Below are positions 46,491 through 55,647 of a DNA stretch of 64,000 nucleotides, piece after piece (within the stretch, counting starts at the first letter, position 1; each line of letters opens with the position of its first letter). The DNA lies in NCBI GenBank assembly GCA_024636585.1, contig JAGXGS010000035.1, positions 26,711 through 90,710 of the forward strand. Reading direction: 5' to 3'. Origin of the DNA: Thiogranum sp. (GTDB taxonomy: Bacteria; Pseudomonadota; Gammaproteobacteria; DSM-19610). Below the pieces are notes generated by a model. It was given only the letters and a program-made list of their open reading frames with translations. It had not been told where the DNA came from and did not search any database. The position numbers and the translations under genes are program-made.

Positions 46491-47073
46491 CAATTCAGGG
46501 TCGCTTTTCAATTCCCCCCTTGCCACCAGTGCGAATTATTATTATTGCTGGTGGAAGGTTAACGGATTGTCGCAGGTTGCTCTTTCGACAACTGACGATC
46601 AATCGGACCTCGTACCGCTTAGTTTACATTCCCTGTTTCCCCGAATGGTAAGTTTGCAATCGCTGTGCCACTGAGGAAAATTACCTGTAAAACAATCTAT
46701 TGTCGATTGGCTCGCTTCGCTGTTCCATGCTGATCGCGTAGTTGTGTAAAATATTACGTCTTTTGTTGATCTCTCCGGATCTCTTTTCATGGAGAAATAT
46801 TCAAGGTAAAACAGAAGGTTGACAGACCTGCCGAAATGCCATGCCGAGCAGATCATTAGCTGTAAATAAAGTCGACATAACTGTCTCGTGTGTTAAGGCA
46901 ATCGCCCCGGGCGGCAATGCCGGGAGCCAGGACATATCCCTGGCTCAGGCGAGTGCGTGTTTATTTCTTTCTAACGCTTCACTTTCCAGTCGAATCGCGT
47001 AAAATGCCCGGTTTTCCGCGGCCCTTGCTATTCAGGGGTCGTCAATTGCAGATTTAATAGAGGACTACTCCCG
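46491..47073. other. Long intergenic region between ffh and rpsP
   Basis: About 580 bases with no convincing gene and a lower GC content than its surroundings. It holds inverted repeats CCACCAG/CTGGTGG (46523-46529 with 46548-46554) and GAGCCAGG/CCTGGCTC (46924-46931 with 46939-46946). A possible rpsP promoter is TTCACT (46978-46983), 16 bases, TAAAAT (47000-47005). A minus-strand ORF at 46599-46856 shows no domain and is not called. Confidence 0.5.
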
Positions 47074-47316
47074 ATGGTAACCATTCGACTGGCACGCGGC
47101 GGTGCAAAAAAGCGGCCTTTTTACCATGTGGTGGTCACCGATTCCCGGAACCGCCGCGACGGGCGATATATCGAGCGCCTCGGATTTTTCAACCCGGTTG
47201 CCGCTGGTGCGGAAGTGCGCCTGAAGATCGATACCGAGCGCGCGCAGTACTGGGTCAGCCAGGGGGCGCAGCCGTCCGATCGAGTCGCTAAACTGCTCAA
47301 GGAGCCGCAGCAGTAA
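47074..47316 (+). CDS. rpsP: 30S ribosomal protein S16
   Basis: 80 aa. [26 protein letters not shown] and the [11 protein letters not shown] motif are diagnostic. It is first in the rpsP-rimM-trmD-rplS operon, whose order is the same in E. coli. The stop is at 47314-47316. Confidence 0.97.
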   Translation: MVTIRLARGGAKKRPFYHVVVTDSRNRRDGRYIERLGFFNPVAAGAEVRLKIDTERAQYWVSQGAQPSDRVAKLLKEPQQ

Positions 47317-47336
47317 ACGATTCCGGAGAGCAGTTT

Positions 47337-47831
47337 GTTGCGGTAGGTCGTATATCCGGTGTTTACGGTGTGCGGGGCTGGGTAAAGATTTTCTCTTACA
47401 CCGAACCGCGCCAGAACATTATTGATTATCAGCCGTGGTATCTGAAGAAAGAGCAGGATGCTGATTGGGTTCCGGTGCAATTGGCCGAAGGCCGCCAGCA
47501 GGGCAAAGGTGTAGTCGCCCGGCTTCAGAACTGCGACGATCGGGACCAGGCTTATAACCTGATGGGCAGCGAAATCGCTATCCGCAGAGATCAGCTTCCC
47601 GCGACTGAACCCGGTGAATATTACTGGAATGAGTTGCAGGGCCTGCAGGTGGTCACCGTCGACGGTGAGTCGCTGGGTACAGTTGACCACCTCCTGTCAA
47701 CAGGCGCTAATGACGTCCTGGTGGTGAAAGGTGAACGTGAACGATTGATCCCGTTTCTGACAGGACCAGTGGTCATCGAGGTCGATCTTGAGCGTGGCGA
47801 GATTCAGGTCGACTGGGATAAGGATTTTTGA
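47337..47831 (+). CDS. rimM: Ribosome maturation factor RimM (start codon unclear)
   Basis: Assists 16S processing and S19 assembly in the 30S head. The body is complete: an N-terminal RimM domain ([18 protein letters not shown] ... DYQPWYLKK) and a PRC-barrel ([12 protein letters not shown]) ending VDWDKDF. No ATG, GTG or TTG exists in frame between the upstream stop at 47289-47291 and GTG 47370, which would cut into the conserved VGRISGVYG motif. The ribosome site GGAGAG (47325-47330) points to a start near 47334-47340, where the codons are TTT, GTT and GCG. I set 47337 (GTT) as the best guess. A non-canonical start or an assembly error are the alternatives. It overlaps trmD by four bases. 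Confidence 0.85.
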   Translation, partial: VAVGRISGVYGVRGWVKIFSYTEPRQNIIDYQPWYLKKEQDADWVPVQLAEGRQQGKGVVARLQNCDDRDQAYNLMGSEIAIRRDQLPATEPGEYYWNELQGLQVVTVDGESLGTVDHLLSTGANDVLVVKGERERLIPFLTGPVVIEVDLERGEIQVDWDKDF

Positions 47832-48583
47832 GCGGGTTGCGGATTGATGTTGTGACCCTGTTTCCGGAGATGATCCGGGACTGTTGCCGGTACGGGATTC
47901 CGCGTATTGCGGTGGAAAAAGGCCTGCTGAAAGTAGTTGCCTGGAATCCTCGGGAATATGCCACGAACCGGCACAGAAGCGTGGATGATCGGCCGTATGG
48001 CGGTGGTCCGGGCATGGTGATGCAGGTGCAGCCGGTAGCTGATGCTATTAAATCGGCGCGTCGGATGGGCGGCGGGCCGGTGCTCTACATGAGTCCGCAG
48101 GGCAGGCGGCTGGATCAGGCGGCGGTAAGGCGCTTTGCGCAAATGCCGCATATGGTCCTGCTGGCCGGCCGGTACGAAGGTATTGACGAGCGACTCATTG
48201 AGCAGGAAGTCGATGAGGAATGGTCCATCGGCGATTATGTGTTGAGTGGTGGTGAACCCGCGGCACTGGTGTGGATCGATGCGCTGGCGCGATTATTACC
48301 CGGCGCGCTGGGTGACGAAGAGTCGGCATTGCGCGACTCCTTTATGGACGGGTTGCTGGATTACCCGCACTACACCCGGCCGGAGTCGATCGACGGCAAA
48401 TCGGTGCCCGGTGTGCTGCTGGGCGGCAACCATGCCGACATCGAGCGCTGGCGAATGAAGGAATCGCTCGGGCGAACCTGGCAGCGCAGGCCGGATTTGC
48501 TGGAGCATGTAACGCTTAACAACGAACAGCAGGCGCTGTTGGCGGAGTTTATTCGCGAACGGCAATTGGCGGAATCAGAGTGA
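47828..48583 (+). CDS. trmD: tRNA (guanosine-37-N1)-methyltransferase
   Basis: A 251 aa SPOUT dimer that methylates G37 next to the anticodon. [12 protein letters not shown] opens the protein. The trefoil knot contains [15 protein letters not shown] and [21 protein letters not shown], and the C-terminal part has YTRPESIDG. The TTG start overlaps the rimM stop as TTGA. Confidence 0.95.
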   Translation: MSGLRIDVVTLFPEMIRDCCRYGIPRIAVEKGLLKVVAWNPREYATNRHRSVDDRPYGGGPGMVMQVQPVADAIKSARRMGGGPVLYMSPQGRRLDQAAVRRFAQMPHMVLLAGRYEGIDERLIEQEVDEEWSIGDYVLSGGEPAALVWIDALARLLPGALGDEESALRDSFMDGLLDYPHYTRPESIDGKSVPGVLLGGNHADIERWRMKESLGRTWQRRPDLLEHVTLNNEQQALLAEFIRERQLAESE

Positions 48584-48606
48584 AAACCCGTGGTAGGGGA
48601 AGTGTC

Positions 48607-48951
48607 ATGAGCAATATCATAGAAGAACTGGACAAGGAACAGATGACCAAGGAAATTCCGGATTTTGCACCGGGAGACACGGTGGTTGTGGACGTGAAGG
48701 TAAAGGAGGGCGACCGCGAGCGCCTGCAGGCATTCGAAGGAGTCGTGATTGCAAAACGCAACCGTGGCTTGAACTCGGCATTTACGGTGCGCAAAATCTC
48801 GCATGGTGAAGGTGTCGAACGCGTGTTTCAGACCTATAGCCCGGTGGTCGCAAGTGTGACGGTGAAGCGTCGCGGTGCGGTGCGACGGGCAAAACTCTAT
48901 TATCTTCGTGAGCGTTCGGGTAAGTCCGCTCGCATCAAAGAGAAGCTTTGA
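48607..48951 (+). CDS. rplS: 50S ribosomal protein L19
   Basis: 114 aa, the normal length. [35 protein letters not shown] and [19 protein letters not shown] are diagnostic. ATG 48607 has AGGGGAAG upstream; a start at 48580 overlapping trmD would add nine unconserved residues. It is last in the operon, followed by a strong terminator. Confidence 0.97.
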   Translation: MSNIIEELDKEQMTKEIPDFAPGDTVVVDVKVKEGDRERLQAFEGVVIAKRNRGLNSAFTVRKISHGEGVERVFQTYSPVVASVTVKRRGAVRRAKLYYLRERSGKSARIKEKL

Positions 48952-48994
48952 TTTGATGCGGCGCCTTCGGGCTACCGCATCGCATCAGCAAAAA

Positions 48995-49023
48995 GGGCAG
49001 CCTGACGACAGGCTGCCCTTTTT
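48995..49023 (+). terminator. Terminator of the rpsP operon
   Basis: GGGCAGCCTG (48995-49004) and CAGGCTGCCC (49009-49018), loop ACGA, five T after and five A before it. A classic bidirectional intrinsic terminator. Confidence 0.95.
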
Positions 49024-49024
49024 C

Positions 49025-50812
49025 GTGCGTGCGAATCGGATTTTCCAGGCTGCCGTTCTGGGAACCTTGTGTGGTCCCTGGGCTAGCGCACAGGGCCTGG
49101 ACGTTGCCGCGCTGGAGCAGGTGGCGCAACTTGCCCGACTTGGGGCGCCACAGCTCGCCCTAAGGCGGATCGATGCGGCCCAGCCCGATGTCCAGAGCAG
49201 TCTGTCGGAGTGGATGGCATGGGAGCAGGAGAGGCTGCACATTCTGGATAGTCAGAATATGCATGCAGAACTTGTGCGGCGCGTAGATGCCAGACCGGCA
49301 GCGATCGATGGGCGCTTTGAGCGCATCGCGGTACAGCTGAAAGCTGATGCTCAACTTGAGCTGGGACAGCCCGAAGCTGCCAGAGCTACTGTTCGCTCGC
49401 TGTTGTGGTCGACGAATGCGGAGCCTGAATCCGGGGAAGTTCAACGCTGGCGGCGCCTGATTGTGCGTAGCTATCTTACCGAAAACCGCAATGCTGATGC
49501 GCAGCTGGCTCTATCGCGTTACCGACAGGATTTCGGTGATGAAAATGCCGATTGGCGCTGGTTGAGTGCGAGAGTAGCGCTGCAGGCTGGCGATGCAGAG
49601 CACAGCTTGCGACTTCTGAGCCACGATGATTCCGGGCAAGGGCGTTTGCTGCGTCTTGCGGCGGAATTGCAGTTGGCCCCCGGTAAAGTGACCGCGATCG
49701 AGGAAGCGGCGGCGCGGGAGGCGGAAAAAAATGATCAGGTCGGTTTGCAGCGCGCATTCTGGGGACTGGCGGCACGCGCCGCCGGTCAGGCCGGTAAACC
49801 GGAAGCAGAGATTCGTCATCTCGAACGTGCACTTTCGGTGGCTTCCGATCAGCAGTCTATGGATCTTCAGCTGGACCTGTCGGCGGATCGTTTGTGGGCG
49901 GCTTATCAGGCTCTTGGTCAGAACATCGGCAATCAGGAACAGCGACTATTAGGTGACGATGAGGATTGGTATTTTCCAGCTGTCGATGCGGTGACAAGCG
50001 ATCCCTTGCGAGCACGGATACTGTTTGCCGTGTTGGCGGAGCACGGCTCGAGTGTTGAACATCGCACGCTCGCACATGAATATCTGGTCGCTTTGCTGGA
50101 CGATCTGCCCCAGGGCGAAATACTGATACGAAGGATTTATCTCGAGTCCCGTCGATTTGAAAGTGCGGATGATGTTCCGCCGGTAATCCGCCACCGACTG
50201 GTAGATGATGCCCTGGAGGCAGGGCAGCTGCACGCAGCGTCGCGCCTGATGGACAGTCTTGCGGTGCCGCCCTCCGGTGGAGACCAATTCGAATGGAATC
50301 TGCGCCGCGTGCGGGTGAATGTCCTCACCGGTAACGCGGATGCCGGTATCGAGCTGCTGGCTCGGCTACTGACGGATGAAGAGCTGTCATGGACCAGGGA
50401 GCGCATTGACCGTTTGCTCCAGGTGGTTTTTGATCTGCAGGCGCTTGGCAAACACGAGCCAGCCCTGGAGGTGTTTGCGGCGCTGGCGGGCAAATCACTG
50501 GAACCTCTCCAGATGCGCGAACTGTTGTTCTGGATGGCGGATTCCCGCCTGGCGCTGGAAGAATACGAGCTTGCGGCGCATCTGTATTTACGATCAGCGG
50601 TCCACCTTGATCCACTGGCTATGGATCCGTGGGCGCAAACCGCACGCTACGAGGCCGCCAGAGCACTGGCAAGGGCCGGCCTGACGAGTGATGCGCGGCG
50701 GATTTTCACCAGCCTGCAGCGTGCCACGCAGGACCCTGCCCGCAAAGCGGTACTGGAAAGTGAAATTCAGCGGTTGCGCCTGCTCGGTGATGCGGGTGGA
50801 GCCGGGGGTTGA
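49025..50812 (+). CDS. Periplasmic helical-repeat (TPR-like) protein of unknown function
   Basis: 595 aa. The signal peptide begins at GTG 49025 (RANRIFQAAVLGTLCGPWASAQ), with a core ending at ASA. The rest is regular alpha-helical hairpins with Ala/Leu-rich TPR-like spacing and no catalytic motif. The frame is open back to 48875, but that part crosses the rplS terminator and lacks a signal peptide. The GTG lies two bases after the T run and has no visible ribosome site, so the start is unsure. It precedes htpG, whose sigma-32 promoter overlaps its stop codon. Confidence 0.68.
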   Translation: MRANRIFQAAVLGTLCGPWASAQGLDVAALEQVAQLARLGAPQLALRRIDAAQPDVQSSLSEWMAWEQERLHILDSQNMHAELVRRVDARPAAIDGRFERIAVQLKADAQLELGQPEAARATVRSLLWSTNAEPESGEVQRWRRLIVRSYLTENRNADAQLALSRYRQDFGDENADWRWLSARVALQAGDAEHSLRLLSHDDSGQGRLLRLAAELQLAPGKVTAIEEAAAREAEKNDQVGLQRAFWGLAARAAGQAGKPEAEIRHLERALSVASDQQSMDLQLDLSADRLWAAYQALGQNIGNQEQRLLGDDEDWYFPAVDAVTSDPLRARILFAVLAEHGSSVEHRTLAHEYLVALLDDLPQGEILIRRIYLESRRFESADDVPPVIRHRLVDDALEAGQLHAASRLMDSLAVPPSGGDQFEWNLRRVRVNVLTGNADAGIELLARLLTDEELSWTRERIDRLLQVVFDLQALGKHEPALEVFAALAGKSLEPLQMRELLFWMADSRLALEEYELAAHLYLRSAVHLDPLAMDPWAQTARYEAARALARAGLTSDARRIFTSLQRATQDPARKAVLESEIQRLRLLGDAGGAGG

Positions 50813-50834
50813 ATTTTGCGGCTGTCACCCCCAT
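50808..50834 (+). promoter_or_regulatory. Sigma-32 (heat-shock) promoter of htpG
   Basis: GTTGAAT (50808-50814), 14 bases and CCCCAT (50829-50834) agree with the RpoH consensus CTTGAAA-N13/14-CCCCAT. The -35 covers the stop codon of the preceding gene. The start falls near 50842, about 100 bases before the htpG ATG. Confidence 0.75.
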
Positions 50835-50944
50835 TGACCCCTCATCAGCTATTTCGTTTTTTTAACAAGAGTCCAGCAACGCGGCTTTATCAAACCGTAT
50901 AAGAGCCCGTGCACAGGACCCGCAACACAGATAAAGAGGATGTG

Positions 50945-52834
50945 ATGACGGTAGAAGCCAGAAAAGAAACACTGGAATTCCAGACCGAAGTTCGGCAGTT
51001 GCTGAACCTCATGATTCATTCCCTGTATTCGAGCAAAGAAATCTTTCTGCGCGAGCTGATTTCGAATGCTTCAGATGCCTGCGATAAACTCCGGTTCGAA
51101 GCAATATCCGACGACAGCCTGTATGCCGGCGACAGCGATCTGAAGGTTCGCGTGACGTTCGACAAAGACGCACGTACCGTAACGATCAGCGACAACGGAA
51201 TTGGAATGTCACGAGAGGAAGTCGTGGAGCATATTGGCACTATCGCCAAGTCCGGGACTCGGCAGTTTTTCGAATCACTCACTGGCGACCAGAGCAAGGA
51301 TACAGAGCTCATAGGCCAGTTCGGCGTGGGGTTTTACTCGGCATTCATCGTTGCTGATGAAGTTACCCTGACGACCCGCCGCGCCACTGCGGCTGCGGAT
51401 GAAGCGGTTCGCTGGGTCTCGAATGGTGAAGGAAGCTATACGCTGGAGGCGGTGGAGAAAGACAGTCGGGGAACCGAAGTCACATTGCACCTTCGCGAAG
51501 GCGAAGATGAATTCATGGATCCCTTCCGTCTCCGTTCCATCATAACCCGCTACTCTGATCACATCGCTCTGCCTATCGAAATGCCCTCGCAGGACGATGA
51601 GAAGCACGATGAGTTCGAAGTAGTCAATAATGCGTCAGCGTTATGGAAACGGCCGAAGCGTGAAATCACAGATGATGAATATAAAGAGTTTTATCGTCAC
51701 GTCGCGCATGATTTCGGCGAACCGCTTGCATGGACCCACGCTCAGGTGGAAGGGGCGCAGTCATATACCAGTCTTCTGTATATTCCGAAGCATGCTCCGT
51801 TCGATTTGTGGGATCGCGACAGTCGTCACGGAATAAAGCTGTACGTGCGGCGGGTCTTCATTATGGATGATGCAGAGCATCTCATGCCGCAGTACCTCCG
51901 GTTCGTGCGCGGATTAGTGGATTCAGAAGACCTTCCGTTGAATGTGTCGCGGGAGATCCTGCAAAAAAACAAATTTATCGACACCATTCGGTCGGCTTCG
52001 GTCAAAAAAGTTCTGGGTCTGCTGGAAAGTCTGGCCAATGATGAGGCCGAAAAATATTCTGAATTCTGGGATCAGTTCGGCCAGGTTCTGAAGGAGGGCC
52101 CGGCTGAGGACTTCTCTAATCGTGAACGCATTGCGAAGCTGTTACGTTTTGCATCGACTCATGAAGAGAGCAGTAAACAGAAGGTTAGCCTGGATGATTA
52201 TGTGGCGCGGATGAATCCTGGACAGGAGAAAATCTATTACGTCACAGCCGATACATATGCAGCAGCCAAAGACAGTCCACAGCTGGAAATATTCCGGAAG
52301 AAGGGAATCGAAGTGCTGCTCATGCATGATCGGGTCGACGAGTGGATGGTGTCCCACTTCAATGAATTCGACGGCAAACCGCTGGTTTCGGTAGCCAAAG
52401 GCGATCTCGATCTTGGGCAGCTGCAGGATGAGGACGAAGAAAAGGTCGTCAAGGAAGCCGAGAGCAAATACCAGGATCTCCTGAAGAAAATTACGGAAGT
52501 TCTGGAACATGAGGTCAGTGAAGTGAGGATCAGTCACCGCCTGACGGATTCTCCTTCCTGTCTGGTTCTCGGAGAACATGAAATGGCCATGCACTTGCAG
52601 AAACTGATGAAGCAGGCTGGCCACGAGATCCCATCGAGCAAGCCGGTACTGGAGGTAAACCCCCAGCATCCATTATTTGTGCACCTGGAGGCCGAGAAGG
52701 ATGAAAGCAGATTTTCTGACTGGTCTCATCTTCTGTTCGAGCAGGCGATGCTGGCTCAGGGCGGGCAGCTGGAAAATCCGTCTGTTTTCGTGAAGCGGCT
52801 GAATGGAATTTTGGTCGGTTTGTCGGCGCCCTGA
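50945..52834 (+). CDS. htpG: Chaperone protein HtpG (Hsp90)
   Basis: A 629 aa dimeric ATP-dependent chaperone. The GHKL ATPase domain has [20 protein letters not shown] and [11 protein letters not shown]. The middle domain ([25 protein letters not shown]) and the dimerisation domain follow. ATG 50945 has GAGGATG upstream. It is preceded by a sigma-32 promoter, and hslR follows after 26 bases, so the two heat-shock genes are probably one transcript. Confidence 0.97.
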   Translation: MTVEARKETLEFQTEVRQLLNLMIHSLYSSKEIFLRELISNASDACDKLRFEAISDDSLYAGDSDLKVRVTFDKDARTVTISDNGIGMSREEVVEHIGTIAKSGTRQFFESLTGDQSKDTELIGQFGVGFYSAFIVADEVTLTTRRATAAADEAVRWVSNGEGSYTLEAVEKDSRGTEVTLHLREGEDEFMDPFRLRSIITRYSDHIALPIEMPSQDDEKHDEFEVVNNASALWKRPKREITDDEYKEFYRHVAHDFGEPLAWTHAQVEGAQSYTSLLYIPKHAPFDLWDRDSRHGIKLYVRRVFIMDDAEHLMPQYLRFVRGLVDSEDLPLNVSREILQKNKFIDTIRSASVKKVLGLLESLANDEAEKYSEFWDQFGQVLKEGPAEDFSNRERIAKLLRFASTHEESSKQKVSLDDYVARMNPGQEKIYYVTADTYAAAKDSPQLEIFRKKGIEVLLMHDRVDEWMVSHFNEFDGKPLVSVAKGDLDLGQLQDEDEEKVVKEAESKYQDLLKKITEVLEHEVSEVRISHRLTDSPSCLVLGEHEMAMHLQKLMKQAGHEIPSSKPVLEVNPQHPLFVHLEAEKDESRFSDWSHLLFEQAMLAQGGQLENPSVFVKRLNGILVGLSAP

Positions 52835-52860
52835 AAGCAGGGGGAGGCGGGCTCTGATCA

Positions 52861-53238
52861 GTGACTGAAGCAGTACGTATCGATAAATGGTTATGGGCCG
52901 CGCGCTTTTACAAGACGCGGAATCTGGCTGCACAGGCTGTGACTGGAGGAAAGGTGCACTTGAACGGAGTGCGCGTGAAGCCAGCCAGGCCGGTCAAGCC
53001 GGGTGATGAGATCAAAGTGAACAGGGCGGGTTTTGAATATGCTGTTACGGTTACGGCCCTTGCGGAGCGCCGGGGTTCGGCCAAAGTCGCCGAATCCCTG
53101 TATGTGGAATCGGAAGAAAGCCAGCGCAAGCGAGCCGATCTGGCGGCGAGCCACAAGCTTGCTTCCGCCACGGCACCGCACCCTGTGCGCAAGCCCGATA
53201 AAAAAGCCCGTCGCCAGTTGCGCGATCTGAAATGGTGA
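52861..53238 (+). CDS. hslR: Heat-shock protein 15 (S4-domain ribosome-rescue factor)
   Basis: 125 aa. The S4 RNA-binding domain at residues 4-65 ([37 protein letters not shown]) is followed by a basic tail ending [12 protein letters not shown]. Hsp15 binds free 50S subunits that carry a nascent chain. GTG start with GGGGGAGG upstream. Its place directly after htpG fits sigma-32 control. Confidence 0.93.
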   Translation: MTEAVRIDKWLWAARFYKTRNLAAQAVTGGKVHLNGVRVKPARPVKPGDEIKVNRAGFEYAVTVTALAERRGSAKVAESLYVESEESQRKRADLAASHKLASATAPHPVRKPDKKARRQLRDLKW

Positions 53239-53242
53239 ACTC

Positions 53243-53677
53243 ATGTCGATGCCGGTAACACCAGCGCTCACAGTTGACGTCATTATCGAGATGCAGGACC
53301 GGCCCCACTCGCCGGTTGTGCTGATCGAACGACGTAATCCACCGTACGGATGGGCGCTGCCGGGTGGATTCGTTGACGTTGGAGAGAGGCTGGAGGCTGC
53401 GGCGGTACGCGAAGCCAGGGAAGAGACTTCACTCGATGTACAACTCATCACTTTGCTGGGCTGTTACTCAGATCCGAACCGCGACAAACGTGGTCACACG
53501 GTAAGTGCGGTTTATATCGGAACGGCAAGAGGTGAACCAAAAGCGCAGGATGATGCGCGGAACCTGGCGCTATTCGATTCTGAAAAGTGCCCCGAACTGG
53601 CTTTTGATCATGGCTTGATCATGGCCGATTACCGGCGGTATCGGCAGACCGGCAAGACTGCGCCTTTGCGGTATTAG
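53243..53677 (+). CDS. NUDIX hydrolase
   Basis: 144 aa. The Nudix box [21 protein letters not shown] is complete except that the later Gly is Ser (EETSLDV). The N-terminal strand VDVIIEM and [20 protein letters not shown] resemble ADP-ribose pyrophosphatases, but the substrate cannot be read from the sequence. It starts four bases after hslR and ends overlapping the convergent receiver-like gene by four bases. Confidence 0.88.
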   Translation: MSMPVTPALTVDVIIEMQDRPHSPVVLIERRNPPYGWALPGGFVDVGERLEAAAVREAREETSLDVQLITLLGCYSDPNRDKRGHTVSAVYIGTARGEPKAQDDARNLALFDSEKCPELAFDHGLIMADYRRYRQTGKTAPLRY

Positions 53678-54345
53678 CAGTACGCCGGTTCGTGCACGTA
53701 CGGCGTGCGCCGCAGATTGCCCAGGATAGTCAGGACCGGGTCATCCGAATTGCCCGTACTAACAGGCAGCGGCGCGGCCTGGATGCCAGTAGCATGCCAC
53801 GAGCTCCATGCCATCTGGGCTCGGACCAGGGCGAGATCATAATCCCGTATAGCCATGGCAATACGGGCTTCCTGAGTGGATCGTGCGCGGAACAGTTGCG
53901 CCTGCTGTCCGATGGTATTTTTCACCAGATCTGCCAGGCGATCGTCCTCCTCCACATGCAGAATTCGGGGAGCTTTCCCGGCCGATCGTTGGCTGGCCTG
54001 CTTGAGCGCAAAAATTAATCTCGCATGCTCGGTGGAATCGGTGAGCCAGTCTGGATCAGTTTCATGGCGCCGGATTTGATGACTGGGCGAAATGACAAGA
54101 ACAGGAATCCATGGATGTTCCTGCCGCAATTCCATTGCAAAAGAGATCCCGTCACGATCAGCCATAAGAAGGTCAATCGCAATACCATCATACAGATTGT
54201 CCCAGAGCAGCTGGCGGGCTTCCGTGGCCGTCGTCGTGCAGTCGATTGTGACGCTGGCTGCCTCCAACCTTTGGCGTAAAGGTTCAAGTTTCTCTCTATT
54301 TGATGAGCAGAGCAGAAGTCGTGTGTTGGTTTTATTCGGTGACAT
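53674..54345 (-). CDS. Tandem receiver-like protein, second domain degenerate
   Basis: 223 aa. The first part resembles a response-regulator receiver ([20 protein letters not shown] ... [14 protein letters not shown]) with a possible phospho-Asp in DLLMADRDG. The second half ([23 protein letters not shown] ... [13 protein letters not shown]) repeats the fold but has no Asp at the phosphorylation site. There is no output domain. It could be a phosphate sink or a dimerisation partner. No histidine kinase is adjacent. The family call is moderate. Confidence 0.62.
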   Translation of the reverse strand: MSPNKTNTRLLLCSSNREKLEPLRQRLEAASVTIDCTTTATEARQLLWDNLYDGIAIDLLMADRDGISFAMELRQEHPWIPVLVISPSHQIRRHETDPDWLTDSTEHARLIFALKQASQRSAGKAPRILHVEEDDRLADLVKNTIGQQAQLFRARSTQEARIAMAIRDYDLALVRAQMAWSSWHATGIQAAPLPVSTGNSDDPVLTILGNLRRTPYVHEPAYC

Positions 54346-54561
54346 TCAGGTGCATTTTCTAGCCGCGTCAATTAGCGTTATCTAACGGCGGCGATGCCGA
54401 TATATTGAACAGCCGAGCCGCTGTTCAATCGTTCATGATTATACTGATTTAACCCGCTGTGCTTTGGTGGTTTTTTCATTGTCTCATGCAATCCTGATGG
54501 CTTTTGCGTACCATAATCGACTGGAAAGGAGCCCGCTGGGCGCCCGTTATCTGGAGGAAAA

Positions 54562-55608
54562 ATGCGCCCGTCGCAGTTATTGACAGTACTAGAGACAGAG
54601 TTCCAGAGTGTGCAGCACGGTCAACATACACCGGTAATGCTGTGGGGTCCGCCTGGTGTTGGCAAATCCCAGATCGTCGCGCAGATTGCCGCGCGCCATC
54701 GGGTGCCGGTAATTGATGTCAGACTGTCGCAGATGGAACCCACAGATCTACGCGGCATTCCGTTCAGAGTCGGCGACAAGGTTGAATGGGCGGTGCCGTC
54801 CATGCTGCCGGATCAGGAAAGGCATGGCGTCCAGGGCATTTTGTTTCTGGACGAAATCACATCGGTTCCACCAAGTGTCTCGGCAGCTGCTTATCAGTTA
54901 ATTCTCGATCGCCGACTGGGAGCTTATGAAGTTCCGAATGGCTGGGCTATTTTTGCAGCGGGCAATCGACAAGGTGATCGAGGCGTCACTTACAGTATGC
55001 CTTCACCGCTTGCCAATCGATTTTCTCACTATGAGCTGGATGTGAATCTGGACGACTGGGTAGCATGGGCTTATGCAAACAGTCTCGATGAGCGTCTGAT
55101 CGCATTTCTCCGGTTCCGTCCGGAGCTGTTATTCGAATTCGATCCCGCTCATCAGCCTGTTGCATTCCCTTCTCCACGCTCATGGGAGTTCGCGCATCGG
55201 GCGCTGAAAAAATTCGGGGGCAGTTCAGAAATTCTGGTTGAGGCATTGCAGGCATGCGTGGGTCCGGCGGCCGGAATCGAGCTGCATGCATTCGTGGATA
55301 ATCTGGATAAGCTGCCTGATATCGATGCGATAACGCGTGGGGAGTCAGTTGCGGTGCCGAAGGAGACGGACCTTCAGTATGCGGTTGCTTCGGCACTCGT
55401 CGGCAGAGCGATCCGGGTTCGGGATACTGCTGATGCGCAGGACGTCTATGGTCACATCATAGATTACGCTGCTACCTTCCCGCAGCGTGAGATGGGAGTG
55501 ATGTTGATTTCCGATATGCATCGAGCCATTGGCCAGGAGCTGTTCCAGGTTCCGCAGTTTTCCAGATGGGCAAAAGCTGTATCTGATGTCATGTTGTTCG
55601 ATATGTGA
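54562..55608 (+). CDS. MoxR-like AAA+ ATPase
   Basis: 348 aa. Walker A GPPGVGKS (residues 29-36), Walker B GILFLDEI, sensor region AAGNRQGDRG and an Arg-rich lid. MoxR ATPases act with VWA-domain partners to mature or insert cofactors, or in stress responses. GGAGG is just before the ATG. Its partner, the HExxH/VWA protein, follows after 39 bases and is surely cotranscribed. Confidence 0.9.
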   Translation: MRPSQLLTVLETEFQSVQHGQHTPVMLWGPPGVGKSQIVAQIAARHRVPVIDVRLSQMEPTDLRGIPFRVGDKVEWAVPSMLPDQERHGVQGILFLDEITSVPPSVSAAAYQLILDRRLGAYEVPNGWAIFAAGNRQGDRGVTYSMPSPLANRFSHYELDVNLDDWVAWAYANSLDERLIAFLRFRPELLFEFDPAHQPVAFPSPRSWEFAHRALKKFGGSSEILVEALQACVGPAAGIELHAFVDNLDKLPDIDAITRGESVAVPKETDLQYAVASALVGRAIRVRDTADAQDVYGHIIDYAATFPQREMGVMLISDMHRAIGQELFQVPQFSRWAKAVSDVMLFDM

Positions 55609-55647
55609 ACTGCAGTGATCCGGTGATGATGTTCGAGGACGACGCTC

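Noticed and set aside
46599..46856. An 85-codon minus-strand ORF in the ffh-rpsP gap
   Set aside because: It shows no signal peptide, motif or ribosome site. I keep only the observation of a minus-facing terminator.
47292..47340. A programmed frameshift joining rpsP to rimM
   Set aside because: No slippery heptamer or following stem-loop is visible before the rpsP stop, so a non-canonical start or a sequence error is simpler.
54025..54385. Plus-strand ORFs opposite the receiver-pair gene
   Set aside because: They are shadows. The minus-strand frame has receiver-like strands and an ordinary start.
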